Below are positions 50,580 through 61,402 of a stretch of 64,000 nt of DNA, piece by piece; positions within the stretch are counted from its first letter, which is position 1; each line of letters opens with the position of its first letter. The translations under genes were made by a program, and so were the position numbers. The notes below the pieces were generated by a model. That model had not been told where the DNA came from and ran no database searches. It saw only the letters and a list, made by a program, of their open reading frames with translations. Source of the stretch: Mycosarcoma maydis (Eukaryota; Basidiomycota; Ustilaginomycetes; Ustilaginales); the NCBI RefSeq assembly GCF_000328475.2, contig NC_026492.1, positions 372,001-436,000 of the forward strand, written 5' to 3'.

Positions 50580-51605
50580 TTAACCAGGGGGGAGGGCGCC
50601 GGCGTCGACAACATCTACCTGGTCTTCTGTGAGATCGTCGGCGCCAGCGTAGCTGCTGGGGATGGGGCTCCTGGGGAGGACCATGGTGCCGGACCTAGCG
50701 CATTCCAAGATACCAAACGGACGAACGAGCTTCAGGAAGGCGTCGCAACGACTGCTCTTTCCACTCAACTCGACAATGACACTGGTGGCAGAGACGTCGA
50801 CGACACGACCGCGGAATTGTTCGGCGAGCGCAATGACGGAGCGCATATTGTCCGACTTGACGCGAAGTGCCTCGGTAGGCGTGAGCGGCGTCATGGGTTG
50901 CGATGCAGAGGTCGAGCTGGATTTCGAAGCCGAGTCAGTTTCGCGTTCAGCGACGACCTCCGGTGTCGAAGCGGGCGAGCTAGCAGACGCCTGTTGGGAC
51001 TCCTCGAAATACTCGGGTCCCAGAATCGACACCTTGACAAGCATCAGTTCGCGTTCGATGACCTTTGTGTTTGTGTAATCCAAGACCGCCCAGACGGGCA
51101 CCAGATCTTCCAACTGTCTTCGTGCCTGTTCGATCACACCATCCTGCCCACGCAGGACGATGCACATTCGCGAAAGATCGCGAATCTCGGTACCGCACAC
51201 CACGAGCGAGTCGATATTGAATCCACGTGCAGCGAGCGTACCGGCAACGCGCGAAAGCACACCCGGCTCATTCTGCACGAGACAGTTGAGCGTGTGTCGC
51301 TTGAAGGGCGCCTTGGACGGAGGCGGCGTGTTGTACAGGATGTTGGACACCGCAGAAGGTGCGTCGAGCGACGGCGGCTCGAGTGAAGGCAGCGGTGGCA
51401 GCTTTCGAAGCTTGTGTGCGAGCTTGTAGTCGAGCGCAGAGGTCGAGTCGGATTCCACCGGCTTGGAAGGGTTCTGACGCTTCTCGGTCGAATTGGGCTG
51501 CCTTGTGACCACGGACGAGACCAGGGAGCGAGCAAGCAGCGGCGAGCGCGACGCTGACGCTGGCGCCGTAGCTCGCAGAAGCGAGCTTGCACCTCTTGTG
51601 ATCAT
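50580..51605 (-). CDS. ILV6: Acetolactate synthase regulatory (small) subunit, mitochondrial
   Basis: 341 residues from ATG 51603-51605. The frame continues 246 bp upstream without a stop, but the chosen start begins a good mitochondrial targeting sequence (MITRGASSLLRA, then RSPLLARSLVSSVVTR). The protein binds and activates the catalytic subunit Ilv2 and confers valine feedback control in branched-chain amino-acid synthesis. Seen: the ACT domain at about 101-175 (TLNCLVQNEPGVLSRVAGTL and GFNIDSLVVCGTE), and the C-terminal ALS small-subunit domain (about 185-315) with ELMLVKVSILGPE, AEQFRGRVVDVSATSVIVEL and VRPFGILECARSGTMVLPR. A Ser/Ala-rich insert (about 215-245) separates the two halves of that domain, as in other fungal Ilv6 proteins. 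The length is slightly above yeast Ilv6 (309). Confidence 0.93.
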   Translation of the reverse strand: MITRGASSLLRATAPASASRSPLLARSLVSSVVTRQPNSTEKRQNPSKPVESDSTSALDYKLAHKLRKLPPLPSLEPPSLDAPSAVSNILYNTPPPSKAPFKRHTLNCLVQNEPGVLSRVAGTLAARGFNIDSLVVCGTEIRDLSRMCIVLRGQDGVIEQARRQLEDLVPVWAVLDYTNTKVIERELMLVKVSILGPEYFEESQQASASSPASTPEVVAERETDSASKSSSTSASQPMTPLTPTEALRVKSDNMRSVIALAEQFRGRVVDVSATSVIVELSGKSSRCDAFLKLVRPFGILECARSGTMVLPRSPIPSSYAGADDLTEDQVDVVDAGALPPG

Positions 51606-52797
51606 CTTTGTACGACAATCCTCTGCAGGCAAAGGTGTTGAGTGGGAGGGGAAACAGAACAAACGTGCAAACTTGCCATTGAAAGCAGTTTTGTGAACAG
51701 CAACAGCAGCCTCGACTCTCCGCACCGCACAGCTCACGACTGGACAAGGGCAGTTGTGAGTTATCCTTCTTGATTGGTCGATATACACTCTAATTCTCCT
51801 CTTGGCTTGGCTGCTGTGGAATTGCATGACTCGTGACTCGAGGCCAAACAAAAGAGTCGCAATCAGAGTGCTTTTCTTCCAATGGTGTGTCTCGCACTAG
51901 CCTTTTGCCGTGCGAGTAGACAATTTCAGGTGCTTTTTTTGCGCCTCTTTCTGGGCTCTATTTGAGAAAGTTCATAAATAACTTGGCGATGTAACTTGGA
52001 ACAGTAATCGTGAATGTTCACGATTCTGCGCAGACACTGGGGGGGTATCTATTACGAATGCTTATTAATCACATTTGCGAAGGTCTCATCAACAGTCTGG
52101 CAGCTACTCTGTGGTTGTACGGTACAGTAATCCACCACATGAGACATAGACGATGTCTCGCCATCACCCACTACCCACTGCCATCTCGCCCTTTGACACT
52201 GTGGCTATGCGTCTGGTGGTGCGTGGTGCATGGTGCGTTATGTCTCATCTCGTGCCTCACGCCTGGCCCGAGCCGGTGTTAGACCACTTGCGGTAATATT
52301 CAAAAGATGGATTTCACGAATCGTGAATCGTGAATAGGCGGCGGCATCGACGCTCCTCTGGCTCGATGCAATTTTTAGAAACTCAAGCTTGAGTCACGAG
52401 GGCTATCAATCGTGAAGCGTGAATTGACACGAGCCGCCTCGCTCGTACACGGCCGTCCGTGCACGCACCGCGGTGGCCCAAATCGTGAATCACGAATCAC
52501 GAATGTCACACCCTGACTCACCCACAGACCCTGTCTCAACCATCACCACCTACCTGTCTACCAGGCCCTCCCCTTCACAAACCTTCCTCGCTCAACAAGC
52601 AAGCTGCCCACACTCATTCCAGCATGGCTACATCCTGAACAGCCCTCTTCCTCCCACCGCTCATCCATCCTACCGTCCCCTCTCAACGTGCCTAAGAAGC
52701 CAGCCACGGTGATGGATCGCAACCACAAACGCTGTCGCTTATAAACCAAGCGACCAGAGCTCCAACCTACACGGGGCTTGCCCCCTTTTCTGGCAGC
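51606..52797. promoter_or_regulatory. Divergent promoter region of ILV6 and the PDK1-like gene
   Basis: About 1.2 kb containing heptamer-family copies (52005-52025, 52315-52336, 52405-52425, 52481-52505). A TTATAAAC motif at 52739-52746, 52 bp before the PDK1-like ATG, could be a TATA element or lie in the leader. Confidence 0.5.
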
Positions 52798-55700
52798 ATG
52801 TCGGACCGCCCATCATCGATCACGCAGCCAGCACCTTCAGAGAATGACGGCAGTGCCGTCGTCTTTGCGTCGCCCTCCTCGATGGACACTAACTTTCCAC
52901 AACTAGACGGTCCAGCACGCCCTTACCAAGCAATGCTGCCTTTGCACACATCGCCTCCAAAAAGTCCACCTGCCGCCGCACCATCGGTGTCCACCACTCC
53001 CATGAGCGCTCCCACCCCTCTTCATGCGCCCTTCGGCCCTACACCCTCCTCGGCCACCTCAAGCGCCGCAGTCTCTCGTGTCAGCAGCACCCGCTCCAAT
53101 GCACCTCCATCCTCCTCCGCCTCTACCACTCGCATTCGCAAAGGTCTCCTCTCCAGAGCCGGGAGCGAAGCCGAAGACAGATATTCACGCGCTGCATCCG
53201 CTTCCCACACCCAGCTCACCACCGACGATGACGACGACGAATACATGATCAGCGACTCAGGACCCATGCCGCGCCGCTTTGCCTCTCAGAACCGCGCTCC
53301 ATCCGGTCCTTACAGCAGCTCTCGCCAATCATCCAACTCATCACTGCCTCACACTACTCCGGCTAACCGATACAATGCCGCTTCCTATCCGCTCAATGCT
53401 TCCTCCGTCAGCATCGCTTCAGGCAATCGCAGCGGCAGTGGCGAGGCAAGCGAAGGTGCAGCTTCGGGTGTCGGCAGCGTCAGCCTCGGTCGTGCCATGT
53501 CTGTCAGCTCTGTTAGCTCGGTCAACAGCACCAGCAGTCTCGAAGCTGTGCCCTTTCGCGAGGCTCCTCTCGGCAACGTCAGGCTAGGCTTTGGTGGTTC
53601 AGCTCTGCGCGTTTCTGGACGCAACGCCCGCACCAATCCCTACAGCTCGCTCGCTATCACCACACAACCACCAGCTGCAGGTCAAGCTGCCCCCTTGCAA
53701 GCCGCTGACCACCACCTCCCTACCACCACATCAGTTTCCGACAGCCACAGCACAAACAACGACGCAGCATGCCCTCCTTTCCTCTTCGCCGCTCCCACTG
53801 CAGCATCGTCCGGCCAGAGCACCACGTTCCGCTCGCCCCTACCGGCATCCGACAGGCACAAGGGTGTACCCAAGCCCGCAACCGATGCCTGGATGTATCG
53901 CGTCGGCCCCGGTATGCGCACCAACAGGCCACCACGTCCGTCTTCCACAGCATCACCCGAGCTACCCGAGTCGCCACTGGATGAGGGCCAGTCTCCTTCA
54001 TCACCTGCGAAACGCTCCCGCGAGGCTCTCCGTCAAAAGTTCGCCAAGGGCGCAGGTAGGCTGGGCATCAAAACCAACATTGTCACCTCATACGCTCCAT
54101 CTGCTTCCGAGCAATACACGGTTTACAACCCAGTCGACAGCTCCGAAGACGAGATCGGTCTTGTGCCACCATCCCGAACTCCACTGCCTCGCAGCTCGAG
54201 CTACTTTTCCGCAGCGCCCCACAGCGCCAATACTGCAGCCGGCTCTCCACTACAATCATATCCCCTCCTCACGCCCGTTCCAGCCGACTTTCGCACAAGT
54301 TCCATCACCAATGCGCCGCTATTTGTGCCCAAATTCGCCGAAGACTTGCCGTCTGTAAGGCCCACTCCGGAATCCTCAGCCACGCCCAGCTCAGCGGCCA
54401 ATGGAATGGTGCACGACCCGCGTCTGGCCACAAGCGCCGATGCCAGCCTCGCTCCTTTCTTGCCGCCTCTCAGCTACGGCGCCCAAGTTGGCAGCATCTC
54501 CTCCGACCTCTCGCCTTACCTCGCCGGCGGTGCCGCACTACCGGCGACAAGCAACAGCCAACATCGACACAGATTATCTGCAACACAGAAGCCCGTCCTC
54601 ATGCGAAATCAGAGCAGCAACGACGCCTTGGACCGGCTTGCCTCACCTGGTCTGTTCATCCGCGATCCAAGCGCCGCTACAGCACCCTCCGCCGAACCAG
54701 CGCTCTACACGAGCTCGACTTCCGCCGCTTCGACGCAGCGCTCGCCTCAGGTTGAGCTTGCTCTGAAGCCAGTCACTAGCGTGCAGGCATCGCCACATCC
54801 TACACCTGCACAAGTAGTTCAAATGGAGGCGCAAGCGGGTATCGCCTCGCTTCCGGACTCGCCCAGCGAGCCCTCGCCTGTACCTGCGAGTTACTCACCC
54901 GCCATCGCAGATGCAGCCATCGCTAATGCGCCAGTCAAGGCCAAGCTCCGACGTCCAAGTAGCGGTACGGGCAGCGAAGCCTCGCTCTCCTTGGGTCCAG
55001 CCACGACCGGCTCCTCGCGTCGTCCCGAATCTTTGCAGCGCCAGCGAATGTGGTCCAATCCAAAAAGGCCTGCAATCCTGCGCACTCAGACCAGCGAGAG
55101 CACGATCAGTAAAGCTCGACGTAGTCATAGCGCGGATCGCAGAGCGTACTCTCCCAGTAGGCAAAGCCCGACTGAGGCTGTCTTGCACGACACGCAGTTT
55201 GACAGGCCAGGTACACATTCCAAAAACAGCTCGAGCAGCACTGCTACTGGCGGCGACCTTGGTGCACGCGTATCAGCTCATGTTGCTGTGATTCCGGAAG
55301 ATGACGATGGCGTCAGTGGCAGTGTTGGTGCGCCATTTCATCCCGTTGTGATCGTCCAAGATGATTCTTCTCGAAACTCTCTGCGACTCGCCTCTGGTAT
55401 CGAGGCGGATCACGGCAGGGCGCTCTCGCCGACGATCACGATGCGTCCGATGCCCGGACCACGCTCTGCCTCGCCTGCCTCGCAGTACGCAACCTCGCAG
55501 TACGCACGGTCTCCCGAAACAATTCGCATCGGTCCTTCGCGTATCACCGACTCGCTCTATGGCCGAAGTCCCGCGTCCATCTCGAACCTGCAAAGTCCGC
55601 TTCTGCAGCCGTCGCCTACTCCAGCCGCACCGGAACGCGCCACCACCCCCTCTTTACGAGCCTCTTCCGCACGTGGTCCGCACGATTTTCACTTTGGCGA

Positions 55701-57801
55701 GACGCTCGGCGAAGGATCCTACTCGACCGTTTTGGAGGCGTGGGATCTTGTCTGCGGCCCTTCCGCCAAGGAGCCCGGTGTGATCGATCCCAACGCTACC
55801 TCGGCCGCCGCGGCCATGGTCGGTTCCGAGTCGTCACGAAAACGACGTCGACGAATCGACTTGACCGGTCGCAAAGCCTACGCGATCAAAGTGCTCGACA
55901 AGGTGCACATTCTCAAACAGGGCAAGCAAAAGTATGTTTCCATTGAAAAGGAAGCGCTGAGCCGTATGATCCGTCATCCTGGTGTAGTGACGCTGTTTTG
56001 GACGTTTCAAGATCGGGAGAGCCTCTACTTTGTCTTGGAGTTGGCCAACAACGGCGAGTTGTTGAACTTTATTCGCAAGCATGGAAGCTTTGATCGAGAA
56101 TCGGCTCGGTTTTACGCTGCTCAGTTGGCCGATACGATCGACGCCATGCATACAGCGGGGGTGGTGCATCGCGATGTGAAGCCGGAAAATATCTTGCTTG
56201 ACGCCAAGTATCGGATCAAGATTACTGACTTTGGCAGTGCCAAGATCGTTCACCCTGTGGGCGAAGCTGAGGCGACACCTGCAGCTTCGGCTGAAAAGGA
56301 AACTACTTCTGCAGCTCAGCCGTCTCGTGCGGCGAGTTTCGTCGGAACTGCAGAATACGTCTCGCCCGAGTTATTGGTGGAGAAAGCGCAACCGGCGGGC
56401 AAACCAGCCGATTGGTGGGCTTTTGGCTGTGTGCTATTCCAGATGCTCGCAGGTCGACCACCTTTCAAGGGAGTGAATGAGTATCAGACGCTGCAAAAGG
56501 TCAAGAACCGGGAATTCTCCTTCCCGCACGGGTTTCCGGAAGATGCACAGGACTTGATCAACAAGGTTTTGGTGCTAGATCCTGCGCGACGACCAAGTGC
56601 GCGCGAGATCAAGGCTCATCGATTCTTCGAGGCGATCGCATGGGACGAGCTGTGGGAGATGGATGTACCGCAGATCAAGACAGGGCTGGTGCAACCTACG
56701 CCGACGCACCAGCAGCAGAGGGGAGAGGAGACGAGCGATTTCAGCTTCGACGAAGGGTTCGGTAGCTCGGATGAAAGTCAAGCGTACAACGGGGACACGC
56801 AGAGCATCGATCGGGAGGGCGAGGAGAGCGAGTTGAGTGTGGACAGGCTACCTGATGCGAGGCGTGAGCATGATGCGGACGACTCGGATCTGTCGGATGA
56901 CAGCTCGAATCGCGCAGAGCCGCACTTGCCCAAACGGCAGAGCGGCTTGCAGAGGTTGGCGGACGGATTCCAAAGTCGATTCATGTCGAGTGTTGGTGCT
57001 TCGGCGAGTCCGCAAGCAAACGGTGGAGCTCCTAGACGAAGATTTTCAAACATGTCGATCGAGGCTCCGGCTCCCGCTCCCGTTGCGAGTGGCGCGACCT
57101 TGGAAAGCATTGGTGTGGAAGGATCGAGCTCCGGCGCGACTCGACCCATGCGCCCATTTTCACGATCCACGCAGACCATGTCCACCCACACGCACACGCA
57201 CACGCACACGCACAGCTCAAGCCCAAACTCGACCACGCGAGCTCAGCAAGCTTGCGTTTCCAGCGCTGCTGCCACCTCGGCAGGCGGCGGCGGCGGAGGG
57301 CTGCAGCAGAGCTGGGCAGCTTTGCTGCTGCCCAAGGAAATGATGCTGTACAGCCTACCTGTGGCACAGAAAAAGACGGGTACGGGAAAGATGTTTACCA
57401 AACGCCGACAGTTGGTGCTCACTGACTTTCCTCGCTTGCTGTGCGTCAAGGAGACGGCTACAGCACTCAAAGTGAAAAGCGAGGTGATTCTGGCAATCCC
57501 GAGGTCGAATGCGACGATGGGTGGCGACGCAACCGGCGACTTGGTGGAGAACTCGTCAGGCAGACAAGCTTTCAAGGTGGCGTCGGACGGCGAGCAAGTG
57601 GGCGAAGCGCAAGGTACCAGCCAGGTGCGTTCGACGAGAGAGCAGGTGATCCCGAATCTGTTGACCGCGTTGGAGTACAGAGGCGGCAGAAGCTTCACGG
57701 TGCGTACTGCGAATGCGAGGGTGTTCCTTTACGAGACACTGGCAGGCGATGCGGGCGCGCTCGTCAAGTGTATACAGGATGCGAGGCGCACGGCCAATTG
57801 A
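52798..57801 (+). CDS. PDK1/Pkh-type 3-phosphoinositide-dependent protein kinase with PH domain
   Basis: Intronless 1,667-residue protein. Kinases of this type phosphorylate the activation loop of AGC kinases and, in fungi, act in sphingolipid, cell-wall and eisosome signalling. Seen: a 960-residue Ser/Pro-rich N-terminus; the kinase domain at about 962-1285 with FGETLGEGSYSTV, ATP lysine Lys1031 (AYAIKVLDK), HRDVKPENILLD (Asp1126), DFGSAK (Asp1144), and SFVGTAEYVSPELL, the PDK1-type activation segment. A PIF-pocket region follows the usual order. A C-terminal PH-like domain lies at about 1500-1665 (KKTGTGKMFTKRRQLVLTDF, later FTVRTANARVFLYE). All catalytic residues are intact. An insert of about 40 residues with a KRRRR patch sits between the glycine loop and Lys1031. 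A (His-Thr)n run before the PH domain is encoded by a CACACG repeat. Confidence 0.93.
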   Translation: MSDRPSSITQPAPSENDGSAVVFASPSSMDTNFPQLDGPARPYQAMLPLHTSPPKSPPAAAPSVSTTPMSAPTPLHAPFGPTPSSATSSAAVSRVSSTRSNAPPSSSASTTRIRKGLLSRAGSEAEDRYSRAASASHTQLTTDDDDDEYMISDSGPMPRRFASQNRAPSGPYSSSRQSSNSSLPHTTPANRYNAASYPLNASSVSIASGNRSGSGEASEGAASGVGSVSLGRAMSVSSVSSVNSTSSLEAVPFREAPLGNVRLGFGGSALRVSGRNARTNPYSSLAITTQPPAAGQAAPLQAADHHLPTTTSVSDSHSTNNDAACPPFLFAAPTAASSGQSTTFRSPLPASDRHKGVPKPATDAWMYRVGPGMRTNRPPRPSSTASPELPESPLDEGQSPSSPAKRSREALRQKFAKGAGRLGIKTNIVTSYAPSASEQYTVYNPVDSSEDEIGLVPPSRTPLPRSSSYFSAAPHSANTAAGSPLQSYPLLTPVPADFRTSSITNAPLFVPKFAEDLPSVRPTPESSATPSSAANGMVHDPRLATSADASLAPFLPPLSYGAQVGSISSDLSPYLAGGAALPATSNSQHRHRLSATQKPVLMRNQSSNDALDRLASPGLFIRDPSAATAPSAEPALYTSSTSAASTQRSPQVELALKPVTSVQASPHPTPAQVVQMEAQAGIASLPDSPSEPSPVPASYSPAIADAAIANAPVKAKLRRPSSGTGSEASLSLGPATTGSSRRPESLQRQRMWSNPKRPAILRTQTSESTISKARRSHSADRRAYSPSRQSPTEAVLHDTQFDRPGTHSKNSSSSTATGGDLGARVSAHVAVIPEDDDGVSGSVGAPFHPVVIVQDDSSRNSLRLASGIEADHGRALSPTITMRPMPGPRSASPASQYATSQYARSPETIRIGPSRITDSLYGRSPASISNLQSPLLQPSPTPAAPERATTPSLRASSARGPHDFHFGETLGEGSYSTVLEAWDLVCGPSAKEPGVIDPNATSAAAAMVGSESSRKRRRRIDLTGRKAYAIKVLDKVHILKQGKQKYVSIEKEALSRMIRHPGVVTLFWTFQDRESLYFVLELANNGELLNFIRKHGSFDRESARFYAAQLADTIDAMHTAGVVHRDVKPENILLDAKYRIKITDFGSAKIVHPVGEAEATPAASAEKETTSAAQPSRAASFVGTAEYVSPELLVEKAQPAGKPADWWAFGCVLFQMLAGRPPFKGVNEYQTLQKVKNREFSFPHGFPEDAQDLINKVLVLDPARRPSAREIKAHRFFEAIAWDELWEMDVPQIKTGLVQPTPTHQQQRGEETSDFSFDEGFGSSDESQAYNGDTQSIDREGEESELSVDRLPDARREHDADDSDLSDDSSNRAEPHLPKRQSGLQRLADGFQSRFMSSVGASASPQANGGAPRRRFSNMSIEAPAPAPVASGATLESIGVEGSSSGATRPMRPFSRSTQTMSTHTHTHTHTHSSSPNSTTRAQQACVSSAAATSAGGGGGGLQQSWAALLLPKEMMLYSLPVAQKKTGTGKMFTKRRQLVLTDFPRLLCVKETATALKVKSEVILAIPRSNATMGGDATGDLVENSSGRQAFKVASDGEQVGEAQGTSQVRSTREQVIPNLLTALEYRGGRSFTVRTANARVFLYETLAGDAGALVKCIQDARRTAN
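57186..57212. repeat. Coding CACACG repeat
   Basis: It encodes an alternating His-Thr run in the linker between the kinase and PH domains. The 6-bp unit keeps the frame if the copy number changes. Confidence 0.85.
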
Positions 57802-60800
57802 CCAAAGCTGGTAGGCTCTGCAGAGCGCGGGGCGACAAGTTGCCATCCTAGTCACTTGGACTCTTTTACAAGATGTGTGCTGGCAGATTGCAAGAACGAT
57901 ACGCGTGAGTGCAACTCACAGACTGTGCAGTCAAGCGCGGTAAGCGACAAGAAGACGGTTTGGGCTCGCATTCACGATTCGTCATTGATGCTGAGGCGCA
58001 AAAGTATGTTCTAGCAAGCGCAAGCGGATGTGCTGTGACCTCTGTTTTGCTCCGCTGGTCCGCTGGTCCGCCGCTCCGCGTGCGCGCGGAGACGCGAGAA
58101 GCGCTAACTTAGCGAAAGCTGGTTTGGCGCTGACAAGTAAGGTTTTGGGCATGTTTATTCAGATGTGCGCGCATATTGGTGATTTGTCGAGCATCGCTAC
58201 GAGCGCAAGTTAGGCGACCAAGCCGGGACGGTTGGCATGAAGCTGGCGTGCGTACAGGTCGCTTGGCGATGCGAAAAGTCAAGGCACAATGCTCAAATAG
58301 GACACAAGATGCGGTCCAGAGGCGATCGATATTGCGCTATCAACCGCATCCGAATGTATGTCCGTGTGCGCGATAAGGCGAGATCAGATCGGATCGGATC
58401 TCTAAGAATCGTGACTGTGCGTTTGCTTTCGCAGCGGGTGTTGTCGAAGCATGTGTCTGTGCGGGGCAACGCGGCAGCACGACAGCGGGGAAAGCAACGC
58501 AACAGAAGTCCGTTGTGGGCGCAGCAACGCACAGACCCACCTTGAACGCATAAATCCACTCCGCGATGCGGGGACGAGATACAGCAACAAAGACCAAACC
58601 ACATTCACGATTCACGATTCTTGATTTGTGATTCTTGATTCAACGACAACCGGCACATGTTCGGACGAACCCTGGTATAACTCAGCACGCATGAAATTGT
58701 CACATAGGCCCACGCTTGTCTGCGCTTGTCAGAGCGCGTGCACCAGCCGGAGCCGACCGTGGCACCGACGCTTGCCACTGTATGTTGCTTTCAAGACAGT
58801 GTCATCAGCTGTTGAACAGCAACAGAGTGCGCACCAACGCCACCAACCCGACAACACGCAACTTTAGACGCTTCATGTACAGACGCTACGACGCTTCTTG
58901 TTGCGGCCGAGACAGCATTCCACGATTGCTTGCCGATGGTCAGTGTTTGTTGCGCATACCATCACGGGACGGGACATACGTCTGTGATGCTCGCCCAATC
59001 ATTTTGTTGCGCATAGTATGATTAACCCATGAGTTCCCTCAAAAGCTGCACAAAATAGTCAAAGTATTATAAATCAATCGTGAATAGAAAAGATAGAAGT
59101 TGTTTTGTTTTGTTTTGTTTTTTCTGATCAGAAACGAGCAGATACACCCAGGTCTCATTCCCCCCACTGATTTAACCCTGACCTGCACGCGGCTCGAGAG
59201 TTCAGCCGAAAATTTGCCTTTTGCATGCAAATTCTCCTTCTCCTCCCTTGGCACCCCATCCGTTCCGCTCAGGTAAGCGGTACAACCACACCCACACCCA
59301 CTCGCCCACTCGTCTGCATAGTGAAAAATCCACATCAGCGCAGCTTCGCGGGTAGCGAGAGTTCATGTGATTCCGATGTAGCAAGCTGGACGTCTTGATA
59401 GTCAACGTGTACGAGACGCTGGCATAAGGACAACGTACACGAAACGCGAGATTTGGACATACTGTACTCGTAGCTTAACTGTACTTCCAAGGTGCAAGGG
59501 ATTAGCCGAGGCTCGCGAGCACTAAAGGACGTGCCACGCGAACTGCGCTTGCTGTCACTGTATCGAAATGAAGAACAATCACGAATCATTTTTGGCTCTG
59601 TGTTTCGCCCACGAAATTCGGCGCAAACGCTCTCTTCTGCAACAGCGTTTCCCCCAAACTGTCTGGCTTGAATTCGAGCGCGCGAGCGTACGCAAGACGC
59701 AACGCCGTGCAAAGACAATAACACGACGACTCAAGAACATAGTCGAGCCGAGCCAATCAAGAGCTACCCTATTTTCTCCGACGAAAAGCAAAATGTTCGA
59801 TCGACGCCGCTCAGCCGCCACACGCGCGACTCGTGCGTGCAGAGAAGCACGATGCACAACGCGGAGATTATTCGTTGAAACTTCGCTCAATTTTCGCTCT
59901 TCCCCGAGACATTTCACCTGCACAGGCACTAGAACAGTCACGGATCGTTGACAGACTTACCGGTGGAAGACACTTCCAGACTCCGATTCACCGGGCCATT
60001 TGTTTTCCCAATTTAGACGGAACATGGCGTGGCTTGTGCCGAGTTTGACCGCAGTATGCCCGTCCGATAGTCCGTCCGCGATGAAAGTCAATCGCAGGTC
60101 TGTAGGACTGGCACAGAATTACAGAACCAGATTGCCACGATGTCCCCGCAAATATGAATCAAACCTTCCCCATAGTATCGTAACAAATGACTGGGGTACC
60201 GACATGAATGGATGGCACAGCGGAGCAGGATGTTCGAGACCATCGTGCCCCAGACGTGGATAGCTGACCAAGAAATTCATCCGCTCGCTATCGTGCTCGA
60301 TCGAGGAGCATGTATGACCGGCAACTTTGAGACGTCCCGTACCTGCAGCTCGATCTGAACCCATACCGTTTTTGTCGGCCCTCTTCAACCCTTAACTCCG
60401 GCCATTCTATGGAACGAGTAGGTTGCGCTTTTGACGGTTCTAGCATAGCTACCAACCAATGAGAGCCATGTGTGCTCCAAACGATCCACGCGATCAACCC
60501 CGAGGCTGACTCTCGCGTGCCTGAGATCTGGACCCGCACTCCGCGCTGCCCGAGTCTGCATCGTGCAGTACGAGTGCCAGACAAACGCAAATGGAGACGC
60601 TCCAAACACAGACGCTGAAACGGGTGGTAAGCACAAAAAGAAAAGATCAAAAGAACAAGTCTCCGACCACTCACGACTGTGTGTGCAGAAACCAACCAAA
60701 ATGTTCCGCAGAACAGCATGCATGGGTTGACCAATGCTTCGCTCTGATGTGCTTGCATGCCAGAGACAGTCGTCGTTGCCAAGCGCATAGTGGTTGGTTC

Positions 60801-61382
60801 GATTTCGAATCACGAATACGCCAGTGGATCGTCGCAGCCCATACGGCCCAGCACTTGTTCGTGTGCACTGCGCTCTTGTTTCGTGTCGCATCTTTCTGTG
60901 CAGGCCAAGATTCTTGGTCGATTCTACAGCGGTGCTGATAGAGAGACAGAGGAGCTTGGCATCTCGTACGCGACAACGTATCATCGTGGATCAAGGGTTA
61001 GTCTCACCCAGCTCCATTCAACACGATTTCTGACCTTGTTCAATTTGCTCCAGCCGGTTTGGCGAATCTGACGGGTCCACATGGTTGACATTTCCCAGTT
61101 CGAAATTTTTGCACGCATTTTTCCCGTTTTCTAGTGCTTGCGCGAACAGTAGCTCGAAGTTCGAACGCCGCCTGCCTGTTGCGGCGGCTCGAATATGCAC
61201 GCATCGAGACTCGCCGACCGACGTTGTTCCAAGCGAGATGTGAACCGAACCTGGGTTCGAAGCTGTTCACCTTTGTTCTCAAATTATTTGATTTTGTATT
61301 GATGTGGAAAGTCGTGGGTCGGCCAAGGTCACACGCTCTTTTGCGCTGTTGTTCCGCCTAAGCGAGGCTCGCATTTGGAGTT

Positions 61383-61402
61383 CCCCCTTGCCCCCTTGCC
61401 CC
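61383..61402. promoter_or_regulatory. CCCCCTTG repeats, GC-box-like
   Basis: Two CCCCCTTG units run into CCCCCGCGCC, about 2.1 kb upstream of the hexose transporter. C-runs of this kind resemble Mig1/Cre1-type glucose-repressor sites, but distance and sequence make this weak. Confidence 0.25.

Noticed and set aside
60385..60984. 199-codon minus-strand ORF upstream of the transporter
   Set aside because: Cys/His-scattered composition with no domain, in a stretch where many frames overlap on both strands.
61245..61265. tRNA-like B box (GGTTCGAAGC)
   Set aside because: No A box or cloverleaf-compatible arms at the right spacing were found. A similar word at 21271 (GGTTCGATTC) also lacks partners.
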